A stretch of DNA of 35,255 nt, taken from Candidatus Saccharimonadota bacterium. GTDB taxonomy: Bacteria > Patescibacteriota > Saccharimonadia > Saccharimonadales > JACQNP01. The stretch covers positions 1 to 35,255 of the forward strand of contig JAGQNP010000006.1 in assembly GCA_020428005.1 (NCBI GenBank), given 5' to 3'. How positions within the stretch are numbered: position 1 is the first letter of the stretch; each line of letters starts with the position of its first letter. A program made the position numbers and the translations under genes. Positions 22,770-31,080 of this stretch are shown piece by piece. The notes under the pieces were generated by a model. The model was not told where the DNA came from and searched no databases. It saw only the letters and a program-made list of their open reading frames with translations.

Positions 22770-25700
22770 ATGACAAAAACATTGTCCTCTAAGGACTACG
22801 TTCACCTTCATAATCACACCCAATATAGTTTACTTGATGGATTGACAAAGATACCACAACTTATGGATTTTGTTGCTAATGCAGGAATGGATGCTGTAGC
22901 TATAACAGATCACGGCACTTTATCGGGTTCGCTGGAATTCTATAAGGAAGCAGCAAAGCACAAAGTAAAACCAATAATAGGGATGGAAACTTATGTCGCC
23001 CCAAGGACTATGGCTGATAAGGATCCTGCTAAAGACAAATCTTACTATCACTTGATTATTCTTGCTATGGATAATAATGGTTATAAAAACCTAATAAAAT
23101 TGAGCACAGAAGCAAACTTAAATGGATTTTATTATAAACCCAGGATCGATAAAGCACTTCTTAAAAAGTATAGCCAAGGTCTCATAATATTGAGCGGTTG
23201 TATAGGTGGGGAAATTGGTGATGCCTTAAAACAGGGTCAATATGAAGAAGCAAAGAAAATAGTGCAGTGGTATAAATCAATATTCGGTGACAGGTACTAT
23301 TTGGAAGTACAAGATCACGGTCATCCAGAGCATCCTAAGAGCTGGACTGAACAAGTCAAAATTACAGAATTAACATTCAGACTTGCAAAGGAATTGGATA
23401 TAGAATGTGTTTTAACCTGTGACGCGCACTATCTAAGTCATGAAGATCAAGATGCCCACGAAATTTTGCTTTGTGTGCAGACAGGATCCTTTTTGAATGA
23501 CGACAGCAGAATGACTTTGAAAAACTTCGATTTACACGTTACAGATCCCAAAGAGCTAATTAGTAGATGGGGAAAGGAGCACCCGGAGGTAATAAGTAAT
23601 TCAAGAGCAATAGCTGACAGGTGTAAAGTATCTATAGAGCTGGGCAAGATTTTAATACCTAAATTTGATGTGCCTAAAGGATACAGTGAAAAATCTTATC
23701 TTGAAGAACTAGTCTATCAGGGGCTGGCATGGAGATACTGTGGTATAGAAGAATCAAAGGCAAAAACTATGTTGCCCAAAGATGTGACAAAAATACTTCC
23801 TGATGATGTTGTAGATAGGGCAAGCTACGAACTTGGAATCATCGAACAGATGGGTTTCAATGGCTATTTTTTGATAATCGCTGATTTTATAAACTGGGGA
23901 AAAGATAATGGCATTGTTTTTGGGCCAGGTCGTGGATCAGCGGCCGGTTCAATAATATCGTATTCTCTCAAAATAACTGAGCTTGATCCGCTTAAGTATG
24001 ATTTGCTATTTGAGAGATTTCTAAATCCTGACCGTATCTCAATGCCAGATATTGATATTGATATTCAAGATTCTCGAAGAGATGAGGTAATACAATATTG
24101 CGTAGAGAAATATGGCGACGATAGAGTCGCAAATATTGTAACATTTGGTCGGATGGCTGCAAGAAATGCTGTACGTGACGTGTCAAGAGTCCTTCAGGTT
24201 CCATATGCAGAAGCAGATAGGTTAGCAAAAATGATTCCCCCTCCCGTCCAAGGTAGACATATCCCTCTTGAAAAATCCTTAAACGACGATCAAGCTCTAA
24301 AAGAAGAGTATGAGAACAATGAGCAATCAAAAAAGGTTTTCGATCTTGCAGTTCAGCTTGATGGCACTATACGAAGTCATGGAGTTCATGCAGCTGGTGT
24401 TGTTATTGCACCAGATAGAATAGTTGAATTTACGCCATTAGAAATGGCGCAAAAAGGCGTAGTAACTACCCAGTACCCGATGGGACCTATAGAAGACCTG
24501 GGTCTGTTAAAGATTGACTTTCTAGGACTATCTAACCTTACCATTATAAAAAACACTCTTAGGATTATTAAGAAGGTTAACAATAAAGAAATTGACATAA
24601 ATAAAATACCACTTGATGATGAAAAAACATATGAGTTACTCCGTAAGGGTGCTACAACTGGGGTATTCCAGCTCGAATCAGCTGGAATGAAGCGATATTT
24701 AAGAGAACTCAGGCCTACTATTTTTGAAGATATTATCGCCATGGGTGCTTTGTATCGTCCAGGCCCACTAACTGCCGGACTTACTGATAAGTTTATTGCT
24801 CGAAAAAATGGTAAAGAAAAAGTCTTATATGATCATGAGCTTATGGAACCTGCGCTTAGGGATACATATGGAGTCATGGTTTATCAAGAACAGTTTATGC
24901 AGATAGTTCGTGATATGTGCGGATTTACTGGTGGCGAGGCTGACACCCTTCGTAAAGCTGTTGGCAAAAAAATTCGTGAAATGATGATTACAATGAAAGA
25001 CAAAGTTATAGAGGGCGGGGTAAGCAATAATGTTCCTAAATCAATTGTTGAAAAATTTTGGAAAGATTTAGAAGGATTTGCTGACTATGCTTTCAATAAA
25101 TCACACGCTGCTTGTTATGGTTTTATATCTTATCAGACCGCCTATCTAAAAGCTCATTATCCAGAAGCCTTTATGGCTGCACTTATGACAAGCGACTACG
25201 ATAATATAGACAGACTAGCGATTGAGGTCACAGAGTGCAAGAATATGGGTATAGAGGTTTTGCCCCCAGATATTAATGAGTCATTCATTGAATTCGCTAT
25301 CGTTCCAGGCAAGGAACAAATAAGGTTTGGGCTATCAGCAATAAAGAATGTGGGTATTGGTGCCGTAGAAGAAATTTTAACGGCAAGGACTAAAGGTGAA
25401 TTTGCTACAATTGAAGATTTTTTTATGCGAATAAATCCCAGAATAGTTAACAGGAAAACTATGGAAAGTCTGATAAAATCGGGTTCTCTTGATAGATGTG
25501 GTAGCAGGGATTATCTCTTGCATAACCTTGATGTGCTAATAGCCTTTGCCAGTAAAGAACACAAGAAAAAGGTAAGTGGTCAGACTGATCTTTTTGGAGT
25601 TGATGATGATTCAACTGAAAATTTGCCCCAGATTAATCTAAGTAAGCCCATTGATAGTCTATCTAAACGTGACCAGCTCATATGGGAAAGAGAACTACTA

Positions 25701-26372
25701 GGTATTTATTTAAGTAGTCATCCTTTACAAGAATTTGAGTCAATATTGTCGGAAAAGGCAGTACCACTTGCTAAAATTGCCAAAGAACATGAAGGCAAGA
25801 CAGTAAGTGTAGGTGGAATAGTAACCAATACGCGTGAAATTGTGACCAAAAATGGTCAAAAAATGGCATTTATTTCAATTGAAGACCATAGTGGTGAGAT
25901 TGAATTAGTTGTCTTTCCTAAGGTTTACGACGAGTCATTAGAATTACTAGAGAAGGATAGAGTCATCTTAGTAAAGGGAAAAATTAGCACAAAAAACAAT
26001 GATGGTGGCATAAAAGTGATCGCTAATAGTATTAACGAAATAACACACGATCAAGCTATTAGATATAAAGGGACAGGCAAAAAAGTAAAAATTCCAGAAA
26101 AAGGTAAAATCCCAACCAAAAAAGTTATCAGAGAAGAAAAAGTTGCTAAAAAACGGTTATACATAAAGATTCCCAACACAAAAGATCATTCAACACTGAC
26201 GAGCCTTAGGGATATAATCGATAAGAATCCCGGAAACCTAGAGGTAGTGCTGGTTATTGGTAATAATAGCGACAGGCAAGTTATAAAGTTGCCGTTTGAA
26301 ATTTCAGAGGATGGACTTGTGATTGATAAAATAAAACAACTAATTTCATCTAATGATGTTATCGTTCAGTAA
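22770..26372 (+). CDS. dnaE: DNA polymerase III alpha subunit (DnaE1 type)
   Basis: A 1200-aa replicative polymerase. The N-terminal PHP domain has VHLHNHTQYS (11-20), AITDHGTLSG and IGMETYVAP. The polymerase core holds the catalytic Asp triad D427 and D429 (PDIDID) and D583 (KIDFLGL). A helix-hairpin-helix/OB-fold region (about 1010-1085) and a C-terminal clamp-loader-binding domain follow. It copies DNA at the fork. The PHP metal ligands visible here are intact, unlike E. coli DnaE, so a built-in 3'-5' exonuclease is possible. TTG 22761 is an alternative start but would be only 2 nt from the AGGAG site. ATG 22770 (11 nt away) is preferred. Confidence 0.97.
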   Translation: MTKTLSSKDYVHLHNHTQYSLLDGLTKIPQLMDFVANAGMDAVAITDHGTLSGSLEFYKEAAKHKVKPIIGMETYVAPRTMADKDPAKDKSYYHLIILAMDNNGYKNLIKLSTEANLNGFYYKPRIDKALLKKYSQGLIILSGCIGGEIGDALKQGQYEEAKKIVQWYKSIFGDRYYLEVQDHGHPEHPKSWTEQVKITELTFRLAKELDIECVLTCDAHYLSHEDQDAHEILLCVQTGSFLNDDSRMTLKNFDLHVTDPKELISRWGKEHPEVISNSRAIADRCKVSIELGKILIPKFDVPKGYSEKSYLEELVYQGLAWRYCGIEESKAKTMLPKDVTKILPDDVVDRASYELGIIEQMGFNGYFLIIADFINWGKDNGIVFGPGRGSAAGSIISYSLKITELDPLKYDLLFERFLNPDRISMPDIDIDIQDSRRDEVIQYCVEKYGDDRVANIVTFGRMAARNAVRDVSRVLQVPYAEADRLAKMIPPPVQGRHIPLEKSLNDDQALKEEYENNEQSKKVFDLAVQLDGTIRSHGVHAAGVVIAPDRIVEFTPLEMAQKGVVTTQYPMGPIEDLGLLKIDFLGLSNLTIIKNTLRIIKKVNNKEIDINKIPLDDEKTYELLRKGATTGVFQLESAGMKRYLRELRPTIFEDIIAMGALYRPGPLTAGLTDKFIARKNGKEKVLYDHELMEPALRDTYGVMVYQEQFMQIVRDMCGFTGGEADTLRKAVGKKIREMMITMKDKVIEGGVSNNVPKSIVEKFWKDLEGFADYAFNKSHAACYGFISYQTAYLKAHYPEAFMAALMTSDYDNIDRLAIEVTECKNMGIEVLPPDINESFIEFAIVPGKEQIRFGLSAIKNVGIGAVEEILTARTKGEFATIEDFFMRINPRIVNRKTMESLIKSGSLDRCGSRDYLLHNLDVLIAFASKEHKKKVSGQTDLFGVDDDSTENLPQINLSKPIDSLSKRDQLIWERELLGIYLSSHPLQEFESILSEKAVPLAKIAKEHEGKTVSVGGIVTNTREIVTKNGQKMAFISIEDHSGEIELVVFPKVYDESLELLEKDRVILVKGKISTKNNDGGIKVIANSINEITHDQAIRYKGTGKKVKIPEKGKIPTKKVIREEKVAKKRLYIKIPNTKDHSTLTSLRDIIDKNPGNLEVVLVIGNNSDRQVIKLPFEISEDGLVIDKIKQLISSNDVIVQ

Positions 26373-26379
26373 CACAAGT

Positions 26380-27402
26380 CTAAAATATTTGCCCAACCGT
26401 TCTAGATAGTGTAATCCCTAGTACTACCAGTGCGAAAATCGTTGAGTCAATAAGCGGGTGGTGTGTAATAAAATTCTGACTATCTTTAAGCAAGTGCTTA
26501 ATACGAACACTGTGCCTAACGATTAGTATCGTAATAAGTAGTCCAGTAATGAAACTAATTGCTCCAACAACTGCTGGTGATGCCCAGTTTGCTACAGCTT
26601 CTACTCTCGAAACTGGTTTAGCACTTGCGACAACAAATTGAGGTACTTCGGCAGTATATTCTGTCTCAGCGCTTGGTTTCACTTCCTCTTTTATACTATT
26701 GTTGCTTGTATCTGGCTTGGCCATTATTGGTTCCTGTGATGGTTGTGGTGCTGGCGATTGATCTTGCGGCACACTATTTGTTGGCTCCGTTGGAGTAGAT
26801 TCCTGAGTCGCAGCCAGAACATAGGGCTTCCCATACATAGCCACAACCACAGTTTCTTCTCCAGCATTATTATAGTCACTACTGTTAGCAAAGCCGAAGC
26901 CCACGTCTACAAAATCACCATCCAACATATTAGCTTTATGGGTTGGGCTATTCATCCAACCCTGAACAGCATCACTGCTTGTTGCAAATCCATATGCAAG
27001 GTTTTCACCAGCCTTTATATAACTATAGCCAGCCCCGTTCACGAATACCCAGGGCTCCTGCCCGTCAGGTGTGTTGTGCGACCAGTAGTTGCGCGCAACC
27101 ATATCATTCGCTTTTGCTTGAGCGGCACTACTTAGTTGATTATTTAGAGTGAGACCAGACTTGCCATTACTGGCTCTCTGTGAATTCGTTGAATTAAGTA
27201 GGCTTTGCTGGCTCATTTCAGTTGCATAAGCCAGAGTACCAGGGCTTTTAGGCGAATATCCGCTAATAAATACGCTCAAGAATAATATGAAGGTCATAGG
27301 TAGGTACGGTAGGTATGTATCATGAAAGCTTCTCGTTCTTTTTTGGTGATTTCCGAACCGCTTTTTATGTGAGGCATTTTTTGTTTGTATTGGCTTTTTC
27401 AC
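26380..27402 (-). CDS. Membrane-anchored CAP/SCP-domain protein (YkwD-like)
   Basis: About 340 aa from GTG 27402. A basic N-terminus and hydrophobic helix (about 34-49, MTFILFLSVFISGY) precede an extracellular CAP domain of about 130 residues. CAP marks are LLNSTNSQRASNG, YWSHNTPDG, AGENLAYG and WMNSPTHKANML, with the cavity His/Glu/His kept. A Pro/Gln/Ser-rich linker and two C-terminal hydrophobic helices follow. Bacterial CAP proteins are secreted, with unclear roles in cell-wall or host-surface interaction. TTG 27438 is a possible longer start overlapping spoU. GTG is preferred because TACAAT (27415-27410) lies exactly 7 nt upstream. Confidence 0.82.
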   Translation of the reverse strand: MKKPIQTKNASHKKRFGNHQKRTRSFHDTYLPYLPMTFILFLSVFISGYSPKSPGTLAYATEMSQQSLLNSTNSQRASNGKSGLTLNNQLSSAAQAKANDMVARNYWSHNTPDGQEPWVFVNGAGYSYIKAGENLAYGFATSSDAVQGWMNSPTHKANMLDGDFVDVGFGFANSSDYNNAGEETVVVAMYGKPYVLAATQESTPTEPTNSVPQDQSPAPQPSQEPIMAKPDTSNNSIKEEVKPSAETEYTAEVPQFVVASAKPVSRVEAVANWASPAVVGAISFITGLLITILIVRHSVRIKHLLKDSQNFITHHPLIDSTIFALVVLGITLSRTVGQIF

Positions 27403-27409
27403 AAACTTT

Positions 27410-27415
27410 ATTGTA
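27410..27415 (-). promoter_or_regulatory. Leaderless-type promoter of the CAP-protein gene
   Basis: On the minus strand AGTACAAT places TACAAT 7 nt before the GTG at 27402. Transcription should begin at the start codon itself. Confidence 0.5.
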
Positions 27416-27425
27416 CTAAAATGTG

Positions 27426-27932
27426 CTAGTCGTGGCAAAACCTTAAGCTGTAAAGTGTCATAGCTGCCGCAAGGGTTACATTATAAGATTCTTTTAAGCC
27501 AAGCATCGGAATTTCTACAACTACGTCTGATATATCTAATATAGCAGGATCAATTCCCTTAATCTCACTTCCTAAAATTAAGACTATTTTTTCCGGCGGT
27601 ACATAGTCAGTTAGTTTTATTGACTCTTTTGATTGCTCTAAAGCGCAAACTTGATAACCTTTTTCTTTCAAGTTTTCTAGCAAAACGTCAATTGCCCCAT
27701 CATAATGTGACCAATTTATGTTAAGTTCTGCCCCAAGTGCTGTTTTGTTTATTTGTTTGTTAATTTTTATGTACTCGTGAGGGAGTCTTTGGTCGTCTTT
27801 TTTCTGAGGATATGGAGTGTAGCCAGTTAAGTATAATTTTTGTATGCCGAGTCCATCTATAGTTCTCATTAAGGAACCAACATTGTGAATGCTTCTAATA
27901 TTGTGTGCTACAACAGCTATCTGTCGATACAT
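27426..27932 (-). CDS. SpoU/TrmH-family RNA 2'-O-methyltransferase
   Basis: A 168-aa SPOUT methyltransferase with all three SpoU motifs: motif 1 NIRSIHNVGSLMRT (12-25), motif 2 LILGSEIKGID (118-128) and motif 3 IPMLGLKESYNVTLAAAM (140-157). The trefoil knot formed by motifs 2 and 3 binds S-adenosylmethionine. There is no extra N-terminal RNA-binding domain. The target could be tRNA (TrmH/TrmL-like) or rRNA; it is not readable here. TGTTACACT lies 6 nt before the ATG. It is divergent from pilB. Confidence 0.88.
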   Translation of the reverse strand: MYRQIAVVAHNIRSIHNVGSLMRTIDGLGIQKLYLTGYTPYPQKKDDQRLPHEYIKINKQINKTALGAELNINWSHYDGAIDVLLENLKEKGYQVCALEQSKESIKLTDYVPPEKIVLILGSEIKGIDPAILDISDVVVEIPMLGLKESYNVTLAAAMTLYSLRFCHD

Positions 27933-27938
27933 GAAACA

Positions 27939-27947
27939 AGTGTAACA
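27939..27947 (-). promoter_or_regulatory. Leaderless-type promoter of the SpoU gene
   Basis: On the minus strand TGTTACACT (TGn plus TACACT) ends exactly 6 nt before ATG 27932. No ribosome-binding sequence is present. Confidence 0.6.
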
Positions 27948-27958
27948 TTAACTTTAAT

Positions 27959-27981
27959 CAAGCATACGCTTGTGCTTTAAT
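27959..27981 (+). promoter_or_regulatory. pilB promoter with a CAAGC-ATAC-GCTTG palindrome
   Basis: TGCTTTAAT (27973-27981) is an extended -10 element 8 nt before the pilB ATG. Directly upstream, CAAGCATACGCTTG (27959-27972) has perfect 5-bp arms. It is nearly identical to the palindrome at 11545-11556 and could be an operator. Confidence 0.5.
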
Positions 27982-27989
27982 ATGAAGGT

Positions 27990-29603
27990 ATGTCTCAAGA
28001 CGCAAGACGTGATGAAGAAATTAATACCGAAAGAAGGGCTCGAATACTCGGGCTCGAGTATTTTGATACATCACAGACTCCAGTTGACCAGAGGGAATTA
28101 TATAAGGATGTATTGACTAATGACGAGCTACAACTGTTGAGAACAATACCTATTAAATCAACAGAGCACAGCATATTGTTTGGAGTTACAAATACTACTT
28201 CGCAACAAACAATGACAGAACTTCGCAATAGATTTTTAGATCAAAAGGTAACTTTTGCACTAATTTCCGACAATGGCTATCGGGAATATATGCGGCTATA
28301 TAATCCCCCAAAACAAGTAGTCTATCATGATATAACAGTCGCGCAGGCTGGAAGTGAAGAGACAATTGCTAGTGTCTCAAGTGTTCTTGAGCAAGTTAAA
28401 GCTAATGATATGCTTGGGTATCTGGTCCAACAGGCCCATAAATTAAACTCTTCAGATATTCACATTGAAACACAGCGAGAATATGTACGTGTGCGTTTTA
28501 GAATTGATGGTGTACTTCACCCAGTAGCTAAGTTAAGCGTTGAAAAATACCGAATATTAATCTCTGCAATTGCTAGCTCGGGCGATGTTTCAACTTCATC
28601 ACAGGAAGCTCAACAGGGACACATATCTCAACATATTTCTATGGAAGATGGGTCTCAAGTTGACATTAATTTACGTTTGGAAACTGTCCCCACCGTTAAC
28701 GGTATGGATATTGTTATGCGTTTATTCAACATGGACTCCGATATGTATAATCTTGACAAACTGAAACTATCAACTGAAGAGCGAAAAATTGTCGACGATA
28801 TAATTATGAAGCCCAGTGGGCTTGTTATGGTTGTTGGGCCAACAGGCTCGGGGAAGACAACCACCTTATACTCAATACTGAATACTCTAAATACAGAAGA
28901 GCGCAAAATAATCACCATAGAAGACCCAGTTGAGTATCAGTTTCCTGGAATTACTCAGATACCTGTTACTAGTCAAGGAGTGCAGGATAGTACAGCTTTT
29001 GCTAATAAGTTGCGCGCAATACTCAGACTAGATCCGGATATAGTAATGGTTGGTGAGATACGTGATATGGACACTGCAAAGACCGCACTTCAGGCATCAT
29101 TGACTGGACACCTAGTACTTGCAACATTTCATGCTTCGTCATCTTCTGCTGCTTTGACCAGAATTATGGACGTTGTTGGCGAGAACCCCTTGTTTGTTTC
29201 CGCCATTAGGCTAGTAATGGCACAAAGATTGGTAAGGCTTTTGGATGAGGGCACCAAACAGCCTTATCAGCCAGATAATGCAACAAAAGCGAAACTCTGG
29301 GAAGTTATTAATACTCTGCCTGAGGGGGTTGAACGTCCGAATCTAGACAATATTACATTGTATAAACCTGGCAGTTCAGCTGAAAACCCATATGGTTTTG
29401 TTGGTCAAGTTCCACTCAGAGAGCAATTCATTATGCATGGGCCAATAAGAGAACTTCTTGAATCTGGACAAACCAACCTTTCTGCTCAACAGATTGAGGC
29501 GGCGGCTATAAAAAGTGGTATGCGTACCATGCTTCAAGACGGCATACTTAAGGTTTGTGCTGGTCATACGACTCTTGAAGAAGTATATAGAGTTGTCGGC
29601 TAG
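27990..29603 (+). CDS. pilB: Type IV pilus assembly ATPase (PilB/GspE family)
   Basis: A 537-aa secretion ATPase. The N-terminal domain (1-140) is followed by NSSDIHIE (153-160), Walker A GPTGSGKTT (283-291), the Asp box ITIEDPVEYQ (308-317), Walker B DPDIVMVGEIRD (348-359) and the His box HASSSS (381-386). It powers pilus extension from the cytoplasmic face. The tetracysteine zinc site usual in PilB/GspE is missing: the only Cys is near the C-terminus. Type IV pili are known in Saccharibacteria and are linked to attachment and twitching. No other pilus gene is in the window. Translation is probably leaderless. The 3' end overlaps the convergent malic-enzyme gene by 4 nt. Confidence 0.94.
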   Translation: MSQDARRDEEINTERRARILGLEYFDTSQTPVDQRELYKDVLTNDELQLLRTIPIKSTEHSILFGVTNTTSQQTMTELRNRFLDQKVTFALISDNGYREYMRLYNPPKQVVYHDITVAQAGSEETIASVSSVLEQVKANDMLGYLVQQAHKLNSSDIHIETQREYVRVRFRIDGVLHPVAKLSVEKYRILISAIASSGDVSTSSQEAQQGHISQHISMEDGSQVDINLRLETVPTVNGMDIVMRLFNMDSDMYNLDKLKLSTEERKIVDDIIMKPSGLVMVVGPTGSGKTTTLYSILNTLNTEERKIITIEDPVEYQFPGITQIPVTSQGVQDSTAFANKLRAILRLDPDIVMVGEIRDMDTAKTALQASLTGHLVLATFHASSSSAALTRIMDVVGENPLFVSAIRLVMAQRLVRLLDEGTKQPYQPDNATKAKLWEVINTLPEGVERPNLDNITLYKPGSSAENPYGFVGQVPLREQFIMHGPIRELLESGQTNLSAQQIEAAAIKSGMRTMLQDGILKVCAGHTTLEEVYRVVG

Positions 29604-30736
29604 ATAATTACTTTTGCTATTTCCGACACCAGTCTTTTGTCAAGTACGGATGGGATAATATATTCTGAACTTGGTTTATCAACTAAATTAGCGATTGCTT
29701 TTGCTGTGTCTATTTTGTGTCGATCTGTTATCTTAACAACCTTATTGTCTAAAGCGCCGCGGAAAATTCCCGGAAAAGCTAATGCATTATTTACTTGGTT
29801 GGGGAAATCTGATCTACCAGTCGCGATGACAGCTGCACCTGCCAAAATTGCTTCCTCAGGCATTATTTCGGGAACTGGATTTGCCATAGCAAATATGACA
29901 GGATTTTTTGACATACTTCTGACTAACTCTTTGTTTAATAATCCTGCCTTGGAAACCCCTATAAAAATATCAGCATCTTTCAGAGCAACCTCTAAACTTC
30001 CAGATTGATTTTTCGGATTGGTTATTTCTAACAATTTTTGCTTTTCAGGGTTGAGGTCGCCACGGTTCTTACTCACTATTCCCTTGCTATCAACCGCCAA
30101 TATTATTGGCTTCGCGTAGATATCCAATAACTTTATTATGGCGGTGCCAGCCGCTCCCGCACCAACAACTACCACTTTGCAGGAAGACAAGTCCTTACCA
30201 ACTATCTTCATTGCATTAATGAGGCCTGCTAAAACCACGATAGCGGTACCATGTTGGTCATCATGAAAAACCGGAATGCCTAATTTTTTCTTAAGTCGTT
30301 CCTCTACTTCGAAACAAATCGGTGCAGCAATATCCTCCAAGTTAATGCCACCAAAACTAGGCGAAATTGCTTCAACTGTTTTTACTATATCGTCAGCTGA
30401 ATGGACATCAATTACTATGGGTACGGCATCTATATTGGCAAAGTGTTTAAAAAGCATTGCTTTGCCTTCCATTACAGGTAGGGCACCGTATGGTCCAATA
30501 TCTCCAAGACCGAGTACAGCCGAGCCGTCACTGATTACTGCTACAGAATTATTTAACCACGTATAGTTACGAGTTTCTTCAGGATGTTTAGCTACATAAC
30601 TTGAAACTGCACCGACACCAGGTGTGTAGTAAGTGCTCAATTTATCTTGGGTGGACAGGCTATCCTTAAGCGAGAGGGCAATTTTACCTTTTAGTTCTTT
30701 GTGCTTTCTTAATGCTTCTTCATTAAAGTTTGTCAT
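29600..30736 (-). CDS. Malic enzyme, short bacterial type
   Basis: A 378-aa decarboxylating malate dehydrogenase without the phosphotransacetylase domain of MaeB. It has YYTPGVGAV (36-44) with catalytic Tyr, EGKAMLFK with catalytic K92, metal ligands E134-D135 (NLEDI) and D160 (HDDQHG), and the Rossmann motif VGAGAAGTA. It converts malate to pyruvate and CO2 with reduction of NAD(P). In a fermenter with few other carbon routes it would link C4 acids to pyruvate. TGTTATGAT lies 6 nt before the ATG. It is divergent from the small 76-aa gene. Confidence 0.95.
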   Translation of the reverse strand: MTNFNEEALRKHKELKGKIALSLKDSLSTQDKLSTYYTPGVGAVSSYVAKHPEETRNYTWLNNSVAVISDGSAVLGLGDIGPYGALPVMEGKAMLFKHFANIDAVPIVIDVHSADDIVKTVEAISPSFGGINLEDIAAPICFEVEERLKKKLGIPVFHDDQHGTAIVVLAGLINAMKIVGKDLSSCKVVVVGAGAAGTAIIKLLDIYAKPIILAVDSKGIVSKNRGDLNPEKQKLLEITNPKNQSGSLEVALKDADIFIGVSKAGLLNKELVRSMSKNPVIFAMANPVPEIMPEEAILAGAAVIATGRSDFPNQVNNALAFPGIFRGALDNKVVKITDRHKIDTAKAIANLVDKPSSEYIIPSVLDKRLVSEIAKVII

Positions 30737-30742
30737 AGATTT

Positions 30743-30763
30743 ATCATAACACTCATGTATAAT
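30743..30763. promoter_or_regulatory. Back-to-back promoters of malic enzyme and the 76-aa gene
   Basis: On the minus strand TGTTATGAT (30751-30743) ends 6 nt before the malic-enzyme ATG. On the plus strand TGTATAAT (30756-30763) serves the 76-aa gene with a leader of about 35 nt. The two -10 elements are only 4 nt apart and cannot be used at the same time. Confidence 0.6.
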
Positions 30764-30805
30764 AATTTTTTGTTGTTAAAAATGAAGATAGAGAGTTAGT
30801 CATTC

Positions 30806-31036
30806 ATGAGTAGTTACATCGAAAAAGAAGTTGAAGAATTGCTTTTTCTTGATACAACAGCCACACCCGATCAGGCAACTGAGGTCGTTATAGACTGTCA
30901 AGGAAGCGATTTGTCGCCTATTGACACAAAGAGGTATTCAGAGGCAATACCAGTTATTGGCAATCGGGTAATTCTTGAGTCAAATGAGCTAGATTCACCA
31001 TCGAGCAACATTATTCCTTTTCGTAGAACCAAATAA
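30806..31036 (+). CDS. Small acidic protein of unknown function
   Basis: A 76-aa protein, acidic in its first half (EKEVEELLFLD) and ending in a basic tail (IIPFRRTK). No motif or membrane segment is seen and I do not recognise it. It is supported as a gene by its own TGTATAAT promoter, an ATG with GA-rich sequence upstream, and codon use like its neighbours. It lies just upstream of rplS but is separated from it by another promoter. Confidence 0.55.
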   Translation: MSSYIEKEVEELLFLDTTATPDQATEVVIDCQGSDLSPIDTKRYSEAIPVIGNRVILESNELDSPSSNIIPFRRTK

Positions 31037-31042
31037 TGGTAG

Positions 31043-31071
31043 TTGCATCTCTGTTAAAAATAGTGTAGGAT
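31043..31071 (+). promoter_or_regulatory. Promoter of rplS with -35 and -10
   Basis: TTGCAT (31043-31048), a 17-nt spacer, then TG-TAGGAT (31064-31071). The rplS ATG follows 9 nt later, so the leader would be about 2-3 nt. It is one of the few promoters here with a plausible -35. Confidence 0.55.
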
Positions 31072-31080
31072 TATTTGGTC

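Noticed and set aside
27403-27438. CAP-protein start at TTG 27438
   Set aside because: It would overlap spoU and place the -10 element TACAAT inside the coding region; GTG 27402 is 7 nt after that element. It remains possible.
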